A stretch of 64,000 nucleotides of DNA from Pseudonocardia sp. TRM90224 (GCF_021245725.1 NZ_JAJGSX010000019.1:1-64000); one strand, 5' to 3'. Shown: positions 33,074 to 43,737, numbered from the stretch's first letter. Made by a program: numbers and translations. The notes: generated by a model from the sequence alone, not told the origin.

Positions 33074-33093
33074 CCTTGCCGCCGGCGTCAAGG
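33074..33093 (-). promoter_or_regulatory. MerR-type operator dyad upstream of the MFS-merR unit
   Basis: Near-perfect 20-bp dyad with arms CCTTG/CAAGG and inner CGCCGGCG, lying 16-35 bases before the MFS ATG. On the minus strand it contains TTGACG as a -35-like element, matching how MerR proteins sit between promoter elements. A -10 at 19 bases is not clear. Confidence 0.5.
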
Positions 33094-33125
33094 CAAGCGC
33101 AAATGTTTTGCCATCAGCTTGCCTT
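33090..33125. promoter_or_regulatory. second inverted repeat AAGGCAAGC ... GCTTGCCTT
   Basis: Perfect 9-bp arms at 33090-33098 and 33117-33125 with an 18-base spacer, partly overlapping the MerR-type dyad. It may be a second binding site, or serve the divergent methyltransferase gene whose -35 (TTGCCT, 33119-33124) and -10 (TAACTA, 33141-33146) overlap its right arm. Confidence 0.4.
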
Positions 33126-33168
33126 TTCGAGCGGCTCTGATAACTATGCTGACCGTAGCGTTCGTGGT

Positions 33169-34314
33169 ATGGGGGTAACCACGACACTGCGCCGGAAGCT
33201 GCGGACAGCCATCGCCGCAGCCGTCCCGCAGGCCGAACAGGGGCGGCACATCGACCCGATCGACGAGCCCGCGCCCGACCCGTCCGCGTGGGGGGCCACG
33301 TGCACCGCGGCCATCGAGAGCCCGGAGATGGAGACGTTCCGCGCCGGCCTGCGGCTCGACGACCGCGACGTGCGCGCCTCGGTGCTCGACGACCTCGCCA
33401 CCTTCCACGGGATCACCCCGGAGGAGGCCCGCGCCCGCTGCCTCGACTGGGAGCAGGACAGCCTCGCCGAATGGGCCGCCGTGGAGGACCCCGTCGCGTT
33501 CTACCGCACGATGCAGTCCTGGGGCTTCGACCTGCTGTGGTGGGCATATCTGCAAGCCACGGGGCACGCCGACCCCTCGCACGTCATCGCGCTGCGCTGG
33601 CTGCGGCAGCACACCGACTACTCGCTGGACAGCCGCAAGCACCTCGACTTCGGCTCCGGTGTGGGCGTCACGAGCCAGCTCTTCGCCGATTGCGGCTACG
33701 AGACCACCCTCGCCGACCTCTCCTCGACCCTGCTCGGCTTCGCCCGCTTCCGCTTGGAACGCCGCGGCGTCAGCGCCTCCTACCTCGATCTCGGCACCGA
33801 GGCGCTGCCGAACGACCGGTACGACGTGATCACCGCGATCGACACGCTCGCGCACGTCCCCGACCTGGCGAGCACGGGCCGCGAGCTGCACGCCGCGCTT
33901 CGCCCCGGCGGGGTGCTGATCGCCAACTTCGACATCCGCGAAGAGGCCCCGGAGACCGTCTGGCACCTGCAGGACGACGACCTGCGCGCGACCTACGAGC
34001 TGCGGCGCGCGGGCTTCGTCTCGGTGGGCGGGCTCGGGTACGGGCTGGTGGCGTACCGCAGCGTGCACGACAGCGGGATCAAGCAGCGCGTACGTGCGGC
34101 CCGCGACTGGTTGACGCTGGTCAGCCCGCCCCGCCGGCTCGCGCGGCGGCTCGGCCGCCCGATGCTGCGCGCAGCGGGTGCGCACCTCGAACGGCGCCGG
34201 CGGGGACACGCGCCGCAGCTCACACCGGCGCTGGCTCCTGCGCTCCAGGTCCCGGCCCAGCGCACCGGGAACGATGTCGACGAGCGATCGGCCAGAACGC
34301 CAGGCCGACGCTGA
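33169..34314 (+). CDS. SAM-dependent methyltransferase
   Basis: 381 residues. The Rossmann SAM site is HLDFGSGVGVTSQLFADCGY (motif I, DFGSGVG) followed by LADLSSTLLGFARFRLERRG (acidic residue contacting the ribose) and VITAIDTLAHVPD (motif for the adenine side). About 150 N-terminal and 120 C-terminal residues surround it. The tail is basic and Pro/Ala-rich with no domain I recognise. Similar free-standing methyltransferases occur near glycan or radical-SAM genes, but none is here, so the substrate is unknown. The stop adjoins the convergent Lrp stop with no base between. Confidence 0.78.
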   Translation: MGVTTTLRRKLRTAIAAAVPQAEQGRHIDPIDEPAPDPSAWGATCTAAIESPEMETFRAGLRLDDRDVRASVLDDLATFHGITPEEARARCLDWEQDSLAEWAAVEDPVAFYRTMQSWGFDLLWWAYLQATGHADPSHVIALRWLRQHTDYSLDSRKHLDFGSGVGVTSQLFADCGYETTLADLSSTLLGFARFRLERRGVSASYLDLGTEALPNDRYDVITAIDTLAHVPDLASTGRELHAALRPGGVLIANFDIREEAPETVWHLQDDDLRATYELRRAGFVSVGGLGYGLVAYRSVHDSGIKQRVRAARDWLTLVSPPRRLARRLGRPMLRAAGAHLERRRRGHAPQLTPALAPALQVPAQRTGNDVDERSARTPGRR

Positions 34315-34812
34315 TCACTCCGTCAACGTCCCCCAGGCGTAGGTCTGCTTGGCCAACTTGAGGTACATGAACGTCTCGGCGCTCGTGATGCCCTCGATGC
34401 CCCGGACGCTGTCGTTCAGCACCCGCAGCAGCTGCGCGTCGTCCTTGCACGTGACCTCGGCGAGCAGGTCGAACCGGCCCGCGCAGAGCACGAGGTAACA
34501 CACTTCGGGCAGCTCGCCGAGCCGTTCGGCGACGGCGTGCACGTCGCCGGAGACCTTGATGCCGATCATCGCCTGACGGGCGAGGTCGACGTCGAGCGGG
34601 TCGGTGACCGCGACGATCTGCATCGTCCCGTCGCGGAGCAGCCGCTGCACGCGCTGGCGCACCGCGCCTTCGGACAGCCCGACGGCTCTGGACAGCGTGG
34701 TGAACGACGCCCGACCGTCCCGCTGCAGGAGCGAGATCAGCGTGCGGTCGGTGCCGTCGAGACCGCGCGACCCGCGTTGGTCGTCGGTCCGCTGGCGCGC
34801 TGCTCCGGTCAT
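34315..34812 (-). CDS. Lrp/AsnC-family regulator
   Basis: 165 residues from the ATG at 34812. LDGTDRTLISLLQRDGRASF then LSRAVGLSEGAVRQRVQRLLRDG forms the winged helix. The RAM domain (IGIKVSGDVHAVAERLGELP, CAGRFDLLAEVTCKDDAQLL) follows. It lies 55 bases after the aminotransferase gene on the same strand and opposite the aldehyde dehydrogenase, a common arrangement for Lrp-type control of amine or amino-acid catabolism. I infer regulation of those two genes. Confidence 0.88.
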   Translation of the reverse strand: MTGAARQRTDDQRGSRGLDGTDRTLISLLQRDGRASFTTLSRAVGLSEGAVRQRVQRLLRDGTMQIVAVTDPLDVDLARQAMIGIKVSGDVHAVAERLGELPEVCYLVLCAGRFDLLAEVTCKDDAQLLRVLNDSVRGIEGITSAETFMYLKLAKQTYAWGTLTE

Positions 34813-34867
34813 AACGCCACTTCCCTGTGTCGGACACCGCGCGGCCCCCGCGCGGGACCGGCTCGGG

Positions 34868-36214
34868 TCACAGCATCGCGTGCGCCTTCGAGAGAACGTC
34901 ACGCAGGATGCTCTCGATCTCGTCGAACTCGCGCTGCCCGCAGATGAGCGGCGGCGCGAACTGGATGACGGGATCGGCGCGATCGTCGGTCCGGCAGTAC
35001 AACCCGGCCTCGAAGATCGCCGCCGAGACGAACCCGCTGAGCACGCGCTCGGACTCCTCCTCGGTGAACGACTCCTTCGTGACCTTGTCCTTCACCAGCT
35101 CGACGGCGAAGAAGAAGCCGTCGCCGCGGACGTCGCCGACGATCGGGATGTCGGAGAGCTTCTCCAGCGTCGACCGGAACGCGCCCTCGCGGCTGCGCAC
35201 GGCGCCGTAGAGGTCCTCGCGGTCGAAGATGTCGAGGTTGGCGAGCGCGACGGCGCACGCGACCGGGTGACCGCCGAACGTGTACCCGTGCAGGAAGACG
35301 GCGTCCTCGGCCTGGAACGGCTCGGCCAGCCGGTCGCTGATGATCGCGGCACCGAGCGGCGCGTACCCCGAGGTCAGGCCCTTGGCGCAGGTGATGATGT
35401 CGGGCTGGTAGCCGTAGCGCTGCGCGCCGAACGCGTACCCGAGGCGGCCCCACGCGCAGATCACCTCGTCGGAGACGAGCAGGACGTCGTGGCGGTCGCA
35501 GATCTCCCTGACCCGCTGGAAGTAGCCGGGCGGCGGGGTGAGGCAGCCACCGGAGTTCTGCACCGGCTCGAGGAACACGGCCGCGACGGTGTCGGCGCCC
35601 TCGGCGAGGATCGCGGCCTCGATCTGGTCGGCGGCCCACACGCCGAACGCCGCGGGATCGTCGCCGTGCTCCGGAGCGCGGTAGAAGTTGGTGTTCGCGA
35701 CCTTGATCCCGCCGGGGACGAGCGGCTCGAAGGGCGCGCGGTAGGGCGCAACACCGTTGATCGTCAGCGCGCCGTGCGTCGTGCCGTGGTACGCGCTGGC
35801 GCGGCTGACGACCTTGTACTTGCCCGGCTTCCCGGTGAGCTTGAAGTACTGCTTCGCGAGCTTCCACGCCGTCTCGACGGCCTCCGAGCCGCTGGTGGTG
35901 AAGAAGACCTTGTTCAGGTCGCCCGGCGCGGTCGCGGCGATCCGCTCGGCCAGCTCGACGGCGGCCGGGTGGACGTGCGACCAGAGCGGGAAGTAGGCGA
36001 GCTCGCGCGTCTGGCGCGCCGCCGCCTCGGCAAGCTCCTCGCGGCCGTGCCCCGCCTGCACGACGAAGAGCCCGGCGAGGCCGTCGAGGTAGCGCCGGCC
36101 CGTCTCGTCGTAGATGTACGCGCCCTCGCCGCGGGTGATCACCGGCAGCGAGCCGTTGCGCATCGCCGCCAGCTTCGAGAAGTGCGGCCAGAGGGCGGTC
36201 TGGGGGTCGGTCAC
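34868..36214 (-). CDS. class III (omega) aminotransferase, putrescine/diamine type
   Basis: 448 residues from the GTG at 36214 (GGAGAG upstream). TTSGSEAVETAWKLAKQYF is the PLP-phosphate site. YHGTTHGALTINGVAPYR is typical of omega-transaminases. VSDEVICAWGRLGYAFGAQRYG gives the Asp to the pyridine N, and ITCAKGLTSGYAPLGA carries the Schiff-base Lys. The family includes putrescine, beta-alanine and taurine aminotransferases acting with pyruvate. The divergent gene is a probable 4-aminobutyraldehyde dehydrogenase, so the pair would convert a diamine to an omega-amino acid (inference). Confidence 0.9.
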   Translation of the reverse strand: MTDPQTALWPHFSKLAAMRNGSLPVITRGEGAYIYDETGRRYLDGLAGLFVVQAGHGREELAEAAARQTRELAYFPLWSHVHPAAVELAERIAATAPGDLNKVFFTTSGSEAVETAWKLAKQYFKLTGKPGKYKVVSRASAYHGTTHGALTINGVAPYRAPFEPLVPGGIKVANTNFYRAPEHGDDPAAFGVWAADQIEAAILAEGADTVAAVFLEPVQNSGGCLTPPPGYFQRVREICDRHDVLLVSDEVICAWGRLGYAFGAQRYGYQPDIITCAKGLTSGYAPLGAAIISDRLAEPFQAEDAVFLHGYTFGGHPVACAVALANLDIFDREDLYGAVRSREGAFRSTLEKLSDIPIVGDVRGDGFFFAVELVKDKVTKESFTEEESERVLSGFVSAAIFEAGLYCRTDDRADPVIQFAPPLICGQREFDEIESILRDVLSKAHAML

Positions 36215-36355
36215 AGGACTCTCCACTCGATGCGACGGCGCGACACTCCCTTTATCGCACGGCGCTCGTCCAGGAACAACCTTTTCCGTTGCCTGAAGCG
36301 GTTGAGACTGAGGAAACTGTTGAGAACCACCGCTCGGGCTGACAGCATCGCCGGC

Positions 36356-37777
36356 ATGACCGAGCTGCTGACCGTCACCGGCCCTGCAACCGGCGACGTC
36401 CTCGCCGAGCTGCCGGCGGCCACCGCGGCCGACGTGGACACCGCCGTCGGCCGCGCCCGCAAGGCGCAGCGCGAGTGGGGCGCGACGGCGCCCGGGGAGC
36501 GGGCGGCCGTCCTGCTGCGGGTGGCGGCGCTCATCGAGGCGCACGCCGAGGAGCTCGCGCTCACCGAGACCCGCCAGTGCGGCAAACCGATCCGGCTCTC
36601 CCGCGAGTTCGACGTGCCCGGGACGGCCGACAACGCCGCCTTCTTCGCCGGCGCGTCACGCGCGATGGAGGGCAAGGCGGCCGCCGAGTACTCGGCCGAC
36701 CACACCTCGGCGATCCGGCGCGACCCGGTGGGCGTCGTCGGGTCGATCGCGCCGTGGAACTACCCGCTGCAGATGGCGGGCTGGAAGCTCTTCCCGGCCT
36801 TGGCCACCGGGAACGCCGTGGTGATCAAACCGGCCGAGATCACGCCGTTGACCACGCTGCGTCTCGCCGAGCTGTGCGCGGAAGCGGGCCTGCCCGACGG
36901 CGTGCTGACGGTGCTCGTCGGCACCGGGCCCGTCGCGGGCGAGGCGCTCGTGAGCCATCCCGGCATCGACATGGTGTCGTTCACCGGCTCGACCGCCGTC
37001 GGGAAGCGGGTGGCGCAGCTCGCCGCGCAGGCCCCGAAGCGCGTCCACCTGGAGCTGGGCGGCAAGGCGCCGTTCGTCGTGTTCGACGACGCCGACCTCG
37101 AAGCCGCCATGCACGGCGCGGTTGCGGGCGCGCTGATCAACGGCGGGCAGGACTGCACCGCGGCCACCCGCGCCTACGTGCAGCGCCCGCTCTACGACGC
37201 GTTCGTCGACGGGGTCGCCGACCTGTTCGGCACGGTCCGGATGGGCGACCCGGAGGACCCGGCGACCGACCTCGGCTCACTGATCTCCCGCGCGCAGGCC
37301 GAGCGGGTGCACGGCTTCGTGAGCAGGGCGGCCACCGCCGGGGCGCGGATCGTGGGCGGCCGGGCGCCGGAGGGTGCGTTCCACGAGCCCACGCTCGTCG
37401 TCGGCGCCGCGCAGGACGCGGAGATCGTGCGCGACGAGGTGTTCGGGCCCGTGCTGGTGGTGCTGCCGTTCGACAGCGACGACGACGGGCTCGCGCTGGC
37501 CAACGACACCCGCTACGGCCTCGCCGCCTCGGCCTGGACGCGCGACGTCTACCGGGCCGGCCGGGCGTCGCGCGAGCTGGCCGCCGGCTGCGTCTGGATC
37601 AACGACCACATCCCGATCGTCAGCGAGATGCCGCACGGTGGCGTCAAGGCGTCCGGGTACGGGAAGGACATGTCGAGCTACGCGCTGGAGGAGTACACCT
37701 CCGTCAAGCACGTGATGAGCGACAACACGGGCGAGGCGCGCAAGAGCTGGCACCGGACGGTGTTCGCGGGCGGGTGA
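36356..37777 (+). CDS. aldehyde dehydrogenase, 4-aminobutyraldehyde (PatD-like)
   Basis: 473 residues. Coenzyme site GSIAPWNYPLQMAGWK and FTGSTAVGKRV (Rossmann), catalytic Glu in HLELGGKAP, and the catalytic Cys in INGGQDCTAATRAYVQ. That Cys context closely resembles the GQDCTAACR of E. coli PatD/YdcW. EMPHGGVKASGYGKDMSSYALEEYTSVKHV is the usual C-terminus of betaine/aminobutyraldehyde dehydrogenases. The ATG at 36356 is 141 bases from the divergent aminotransferase start. It would oxidise the omega-aminoaldehyde made by that enzyme with NAD. A family 1 palindrome follows its stop. Confidence 0.9.
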   Translation: MTELLTVTGPATGDVLAELPAATAADVDTAVGRARKAQREWGATAPGERAAVLLRVAALIEAHAEELALTETRQCGKPIRLSREFDVPGTADNAAFFAGASRAMEGKAAAEYSADHTSAIRRDPVGVVGSIAPWNYPLQMAGWKLFPALATGNAVVIKPAEITPLTTLRLAELCAEAGLPDGVLTVLVGTGPVAGEALVSHPGIDMVSFTGSTAVGKRVAQLAAQAPKRVHLELGGKAPFVVFDDADLEAAMHGAVAGALINGGQDCTAATRAYVQRPLYDAFVDGVADLFGTVRMGDPEDPATDLGSLISRAQAERVHGFVSRAATAGARIVGGRAPEGAFHEPTLVVGAAQDAEIVRDEVFGPVLVVLPFDSDDDGLALANDTRYGLAASAWTRDVYRAGRASRELAAGCVWINDHIPIVSEMPHGGVKASGYGKDMSSYALEEYTSVKHVMSDNTGEARKSWHRTVFAGG

Positions 37778-37820
37778 GGGGGCGCGCGGCCCGCTCGGAG
37801 TAGGTGCGCGACGCATACGT

Positions 37821-37875
37821 TGCCTGGAAAGCCACTTTCCCAGCGCCACCGGCCGGGAAAGTGGCTTTCCCGGCA
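37821..37875. repeat. palindromic intergenic element, family 1 copy d
   Basis: Two copies of the GGAAAGCCACTTTCC / GGAAAGTGGCTTTCC core in inverted order (37826-37840 and 37856-37870), with arms of about 21 bp carrying one mismatch. It lies between the convergent aldehyde dehydrogenase and MOSC genes, the only feature of that 121-base gap. A bidirectional terminator is plausible. Confidence 0.85.
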
Positions 37876-37898
37876 CTCTCGACCTGGCCCGCCCCGGT

Positions 37899-38717
37899 CT
37901 AGAGCTCCGACGCCGCCCACTCCGTCACCGTCACGTCGTCGCCGACGGCGAGCTTGCCCGTCCGCAGCACGGAGAACTTCGCGCCGAAGGCCACACCACC
38001 CTCGGCGGCGCGGCGGTAGGAGGCGAGGGTCCGGATCGGTTCGGGGCCCGCGACGACGCCGGCCGACTGGTCAACGCGGGTCACGGCGCAGCGGATCGCC
38101 AGCTTCTGGTAGCCGAGCTCGGCGTTGCCGATGGTCATGGTGCGGGCGCGGTCCTCGGTGTGCGCCTCCGGCCAGCCGTCGACGATCACGTTCGGCCGGA
38201 ACCGGTCCATCGGCAGCCCGCCCGCGGGGATGCGGGTGTTCAGCTCCTCCAGCGATGACACCGATATCACGAGCGTCGCGCCGCTGTCGGCGTAGCCGCA
38301 GCGAGCCGGGACGTGGCCCGGCATCACGCGGTGGTGCTCGGACGGCACCCTGACCAGCCGCGACGGCACGCCGAGCACGGCGGTGAGCCACTGCGCCACC
38401 GGCTCGCCCTGGTCGATCCCGCGGTACTGGTTGTTGAAGAGCTGCACGTCGCGGCGGGGCCCGTCGGTGTCGACCTCGACCGTCACCGGGTCGTGTCCCG
38501 CGACGTCGAGCACGAGGATCTCCCCGCCGTCCTCGACCCGCGGGCGGATCACCGCGAGCGTCGGGTCGCGACGCTGGGTGCGGAACACGTAGCCGTCGTC
38601 GACGACCATGAACGTCCGGTCGTCGACCAGCCCGCCCTCGGTCAGGTCGGCCTCCGTGAGCGGCACGCCTGCGCACCCCTTGACCGGGTACGTGACGAGC
38701 CCGACGACCCGTGCCAT
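37899..38717 (-). CDS. MOSC-domain protein (N-terminal barrel plus MOSC)
   Basis: 272 residues from the ATG at 38717 (GGAG upstream). The N-terminal MOSC_N barrel reads VVGLVTYPVKGCAGVPLTEA, DDRTFMVVDDGYVFRTQRRD. The MOSC domain reads RPNVIVDGWPEAHTEDRART, then KLAIRCAVTRVDQSAG with the conserved Cys that carries sulfur in molybdenum-cofactor sulfurases and related N-hydroxylated-compound reductases (mARC/YcbX/YiiM). No ferredoxin domain is fused. It probably transfers sulfur or binds molybdenum cofactor; its redox partner is not visible. Divergent from the MFS gene across a TetR-type operator. Confidence 0.88.
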   Translation of the reverse strand: MARVVGLVTYPVKGCAGVPLTEADLTEGGLVDDRTFMVVDDGYVFRTQRRDPTLAVIRPRVEDGGEILVLDVAGHDPVTVEVDTDGPRRDVQLFNNQYRGIDQGEPVAQWLTAVLGVPSRLVRVPSEHHRVMPGHVPARCGYADSGATLVISVSSLEELNTRIPAGGLPMDRFRPNVIVDGWPEAHTEDRARTMTIGNAELGYQKLAIRCAVTRVDQSAGVVAGPEPIRTLASYRRAAEGGVAFGAKFSVLRTGKLAVGDDVTVTEWAASEL

Positions 38718-38760
38718 GCGATCTCCAACTCCTCTTGACTTCTCCACCAGCGCCTTGGAT

Positions 38761-38779
38761 CTTAGAAAAGCGTTCTAAG
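38761..38779. promoter_or_regulatory. TetR-type operator CTTAGAA-N5-TTCTAAG
   Basis: Perfect 7-bp inverted arms with a 5-base centre (AAGCG), in the 111-base space between the divergent MOSC and MFS starts. TTGACT (38735-38740) lies just upstream, so the dyad would cover the -10 region of the MFS promoter. The TetR gene at 40220-40864 is the obvious candidate to bind it. Confidence 0.6.
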
Positions 38780-38828
38780 ACGTAGGTCACATCCTCAGCA
38801 GGTCGACGACGACTTCCCGGGAGGCGAC

Positions 38829-40145
38829 GTGAAGCTGTCCTACGTCCGAGAGCTCGACGAATACCCGACGGGCCGGCGCAGGACGTTCCTGCTCGGGATG
38901 GCCGTGCTGGCCAGCCTCATCATCAACTACGAGGCCGCCATCGCGCCGGTTGTCCCGCTGCTGCTCCCCGACCTGGGCATGACACTACCGACGTACGGCG
39001 CGATCTCGGCCGCCTCGGCGCTCTCCGGCGCGATCGCCGGCATCATCGCGGGCCGCTGGACCGACAAGGTCGGACGGGTCCGGCTGCTGGTCCCGACGAT
39101 GCTGATCACGTCGCTGCTGTGCTTCGCGATGGCGTTCGTGGACTCCCCGGGGCAGCTGCTCGCCACCCGGATCGTGCTGTCGTTCGTCGACGGGATCGCG
39201 GTGGCCGCCACCGCGCCGCTGGTGCGCGACTTCTCGCCGCGCATGGGCCGTGCGACGGCGTTCGGGTTCTGGACGTGGGGCCCGGTCGGCGCGAACTTCC
39301 TCTCCGCTGCCATCGCCGGCGCGACGCTGGCGTACTTCGGCACGTGGCAGTCCCAGTTCATCATCATGGGGACGCTGTCGCTGGTCATCTCGATCGTGAT
39401 CGCGTTCAACATCGCCGAGCTCTCCCCAGCGCTGCAGGCGACGATCCGCCAGACCGAGCAGCACGCCGTCGGCGAGGCGGACGTCGCGCGGCCGGCGCGG
39501 ATGTCCGACCTGCTGCGCAGCCCGGTCGTCTGGGCACACCTGCTCGGCATCTCGTCCTGGCTGGTCCTGTACATCACGCTGCTGGTGTTCGGGCAGACGA
39601 TGCTCGTGGCGACGTTCGGCGTGACGCCCGCCGAGGCGTCGCAGATCATGATGGCGTTCTGGATCCTCGACCTGGTCATGCTGATCGTCATCGGGCGGAT
39701 CTCCGACCGCCTGCAGCTGCGCAAGCCGTTCGCCGTGGCGGGTACCGCTCTCGGGCTGCTGGTGCTGGCCGTGCTGATCTGGATGACCGCGAACCCGCAG
39801 AGCACGTCCGTGCCCGCGCTCATGATCACCGGCAGCCTGCTCGGCGGCGCGCTGGCGATGGCTTACGCGCCGTGGATGGCGAACTACTCGGAGAACGCCG
39901 AGGACATCGACCCGCGGCTGCAGGGCACGGCGTGGGGGCTGTTCTCGTTCGCCACCAAGATCATCGCAGTGGGCGTGCTGCTGGTCTCGCCGCACGTCGT
40001 CGCGGCGGTCGGCTGGGACGGCTGGCTCGTCGTGACGATGGTGTGCCTCGCGGCGTTCGGCATCGCGATCGTGTTCTTCAAGGGCCCCTGGCGGCGCATC
40101 CCGGCCACCACTCCGGCGACAGCCACCCCCGTCGCCGGCGACTGA
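38829..40145 (+). CDS. MFS transporter, TetR-controlled candidate
   Basis: 438 residues from the GTG at 38829. About 12 helices. Motif A is AGRWTDKVGRVRLL after helix 2, and VRDFSPRMGRATAFGFWTWGPVGANF lies in the middle of the N-half, recalling the oxalate/formate or aromatic-acid branches. The second half begins at about residue 235 after a hydrophilic loop. Neighbours (TetR, AraC, monooxygenase) suggest import or export of a hydrophobic or organic-acid compound. Substrate not readable. Confidence 0.82.
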   Translation: MKLSYVRELDEYPTGRRRTFLLGMAVLASLIINYEAAIAPVVPLLLPDLGMTLPTYGAISAASALSGAIAGIIAGRWTDKVGRVRLLVPTMLITSLLCFAMAFVDSPGQLLATRIVLSFVDGIAVAATAPLVRDFSPRMGRATAFGFWTWGPVGANFLSAAIAGATLAYFGTWQSQFIIMGTLSLVISIVIAFNIAELSPALQATIRQTEQHAVGEADVARPARMSDLLRSPVVWAHLLGISSWLVLYITLLVFGQTMLVATFGVTPAEASQIMMAFWILDLVMLIVIGRISDRLQLRKPFAVAGTALGLLVLAVLIWMTANPQSTSVPALMITGSLLGGALAMAYAPWMANYSENAEDIDPRLQGTAWGLFSFATKIIAVGVLLVSPHVVAAVGWDGWLVVTMVCLAAFGIAIVFFKGPWRRIPATTPATATPVAGD

Positions 40146-40153
40146 CCCCGAAC

Positions 40154-40216
40154 TTCCCCACCGTTTTGTGCATTTGCGCGCTCTGGGAGCGCGCAGGTGC
40201 ACAAAACGGTGGGGAA
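40154..40216. repeat. palindromic intergenic element, family 2 copy a
   Basis: 19-bp perfect arms (40154-40172 and 40198-40216) with core CCCCACCGTTTTGTGCA. An inner GCGCGCTC/GAGCGCGC stem continues the hairpin towards its loop. It sits between the convergent MFS and TetR genes and occupies nearly the whole gap. Confidence 0.88.
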
Positions 40217-40219
40217 CTC

Positions 40220-40864
40220 CTACGCCGTGTCGAAGACGCCCAGGCGCTCGATCATCGCGACGGCGGCGTCGGTGATCCGGTCGGCGTCGTCGCGGGTCGT
40301 GCTCGTGACGATCTCGCGGCTGGCCTCCCCGATGATCGTGGTCAGGACGGCGACGGTGACCCGGCCGATGGGGTCGTCGTCCACCTCCAGCAGCAGCGAG
40401 TTCTGTCGCAGCCACGCGTGCGCGCGGGTGCGCCGCATCAGCTCAAAGCCGGGCGGCCCGTCCTTCTCCAGGAACAGGTCGGCCAGGCCGCGGCCCTCCC
40501 ACGAGCCGGCGAGGAAGGCCCGCGCGCCGGTGATGAACAGCGCGAGCGGACGCGTCTCACCCTCGTGTCTCGCCTGCGCGACGGCCGACGCCGCACGGTG
40601 CTCCTGGCTGCCCTGCCACTCCTCGTACAGCGCTAGGAACAGCTCCGCCTTCCCACCGAAGTGGTGGTAGAGGCTCCCGACGCTCGACCCGGCCTTCTCC
40701 ACGACCCGCGCGACGCTGGCGTCGGCGAACCCCACCTCCGCGAAGACGTCGCGGGCCGCGTCCAGGATCACGCGGCGGGTCTCGGCCGTGCGGCTCCAGG
40801 TCCACGACCCGCGGCCGCTGCCGGGGTACTGCGGGCCGTCCGGCTGCCCTTCGTCTGCTCGCAC
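40220..40864 (-). CDS. TetR-family transcriptional regulator
   Basis: 214 residues from the GTG at 40864 (GGGAG upstream). The TetR_N helix-turn-helix: AETRRVILDAARDVFAEVGFADASVARVVEKAGSSVGSLYHHFGGKAEL. The ligand-binding part is helical with no recognised subtype. It is divergent from the AraC gene (104 bases apart, with a triple repeat between) and convergent with the MFS gene. The perfect dyad at 38761-38779 is its likely distant operator. Confidence 0.9.
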   Translation of the reverse strand: MRADEGQPDGPQYPGSGRGSWTWSRTAETRRVILDAARDVFAEVGFADASVARVVEKAGSSVGSLYHHFGGKAELFLALYEEWQGSQEHRAASAVAQARHEGETRPLALFITGARAFLAGSWEGRGLADLFLEKDGPPGFELMRRTRAHAWLRQNSLLLEVDDDPIGRVTVAVLTTIIGEASREIVTSTTRDDADRITDAAVAMIERLGVFDTA

Positions 40865-40901
40865 GTCGTCTCCCGTCGGAAAGGTGCCGCATCGTACCGG
40901 C

Positions 40902-40943
40902 GTGCTGGACGTCCGGTGCCGGACGCACTGTGCTGGACGTCTG
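40902..40943. promoter_or_regulatory. three tandem 14-bp direct repeats between tetR and araC genes
   Basis: Consecutive units at 40902, 40916 and 40930: GTGCTGGACGTCCG, GTGCCGGACGCACT, GTGCTGGACGTCTG. They lie within the 104-base divergent region. AraC proteins bind direct repeats, so an AraC site is likely. This is also why I place the AraC start at 40969 and not at the GTG within unit 3. Confidence 0.55.
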
Positions 40944-40968
40944 GGGGTTCCCGTGTTCGACTCTCCGC

Positions 40969-41946
40969 ATGCTGCCCGCCTCGGAGCTCTGGACCTGGTC
41001 CGACCCGATGGGTGAGGCGCTGCACCTGCTGCGGATGACCGGCACGTTCTACTTCCGGGCCGAGTTCTCCGAGCCGTGGGGCATCGAGATCCCACCGATG
41101 CCCGACACCCTCTGGTTCCACGTCGTGACTCACGGCAGCGCGGCCATCGTGCTCCCACCGACCGGGGAGCAGGACGTCCCGCTCGCCCCCGGCGGGCTGG
41201 CGCTCGTCCCGCACGGCGCCGGCCACGGCTTGCGCAGCGCCCCGGATGCTCCGATGCATTCCGCCTCCCACATCCCGCACGACTTCCTCTCCGAGCGGTA
41301 CGCCGTGCTCCGCCACGGCGGCGGCGGCGAACGCTCGACGATGGTGTGCGGGGCCGTCCGCTTCGACCACCCGGCCGCCCGCGCGCTCGTGGCGCTGCTG
41401 CCCCCGGTGATCCGGATCGGCGCCACCGAAAACGCAGGAGCAGAGTGGTTGTCGGGCACGCTCGGCCTGCTCGCCGCCGAGGTCACGCAGCTGCGGCCCG
41501 GCGGGGAGGCGGTGATCACCCGGCTGTCGGACATCGTCGTCATCCAGGCGATCAGGGCATGGATCGAGAGCGACCCGGCGGCCCGCACCGGCTGGCTCGG
41601 CGCGCTGCAGGACCCGCAGATCGGCCGGGCGCTGACGCTGATCCACCGTGACCCGGCCCGCGAGTGGACGGTCGCCGCGCTGGCCGCGGAGACGTCGATG
41701 TCGCGCTCGGCGTTCGCCGCGCGGTTCACCGAACTGGTCGGCGAGGCCGCGATGCACTACGTCACCCGCTGGCGCATGCACACGGCGATGACCTGGCTCG
41801 CCGACGACACCATGACGGTCGGCGAGATCTCCGGGCGGCTCGGCTACCGCTCGGAAGCGGCCTTCAGCAGAGCGTTCAAGCGGGTCATCGGCGTCGCACC
41901 GGGCGCGGCGCGGCGCGCGGCCATCAGTAGCGCCCAGGTGCCGCCT

Positions 41947-41970
<24 letters not shown>
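40969..41970 (+). CDS. AraC-family regulator with cupin sensor domain
   Basis: 333 residues from the ATG at 40969; an in-frame GTG at 40930 would start within the repeat block. The N-terminal cupin_6-type sensor (ILMRMTG-like start, FRAEFSEPWGIEIPPMPDTL, then ALVPHGAGHGLRS) is followed by the AraC double helix-turn-helix: WTVAALAAETSMSRSAFAARFTEL and MTVGEISGRLGYRSEAAFSRAFKRV. Members often regulate neighbouring oxidoreductases. Its last 24 bases overlap the end of the convergent monooxygenase gene. Confidence 0.87.
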
Positions 41971-43737
<1,767 letters not shown>

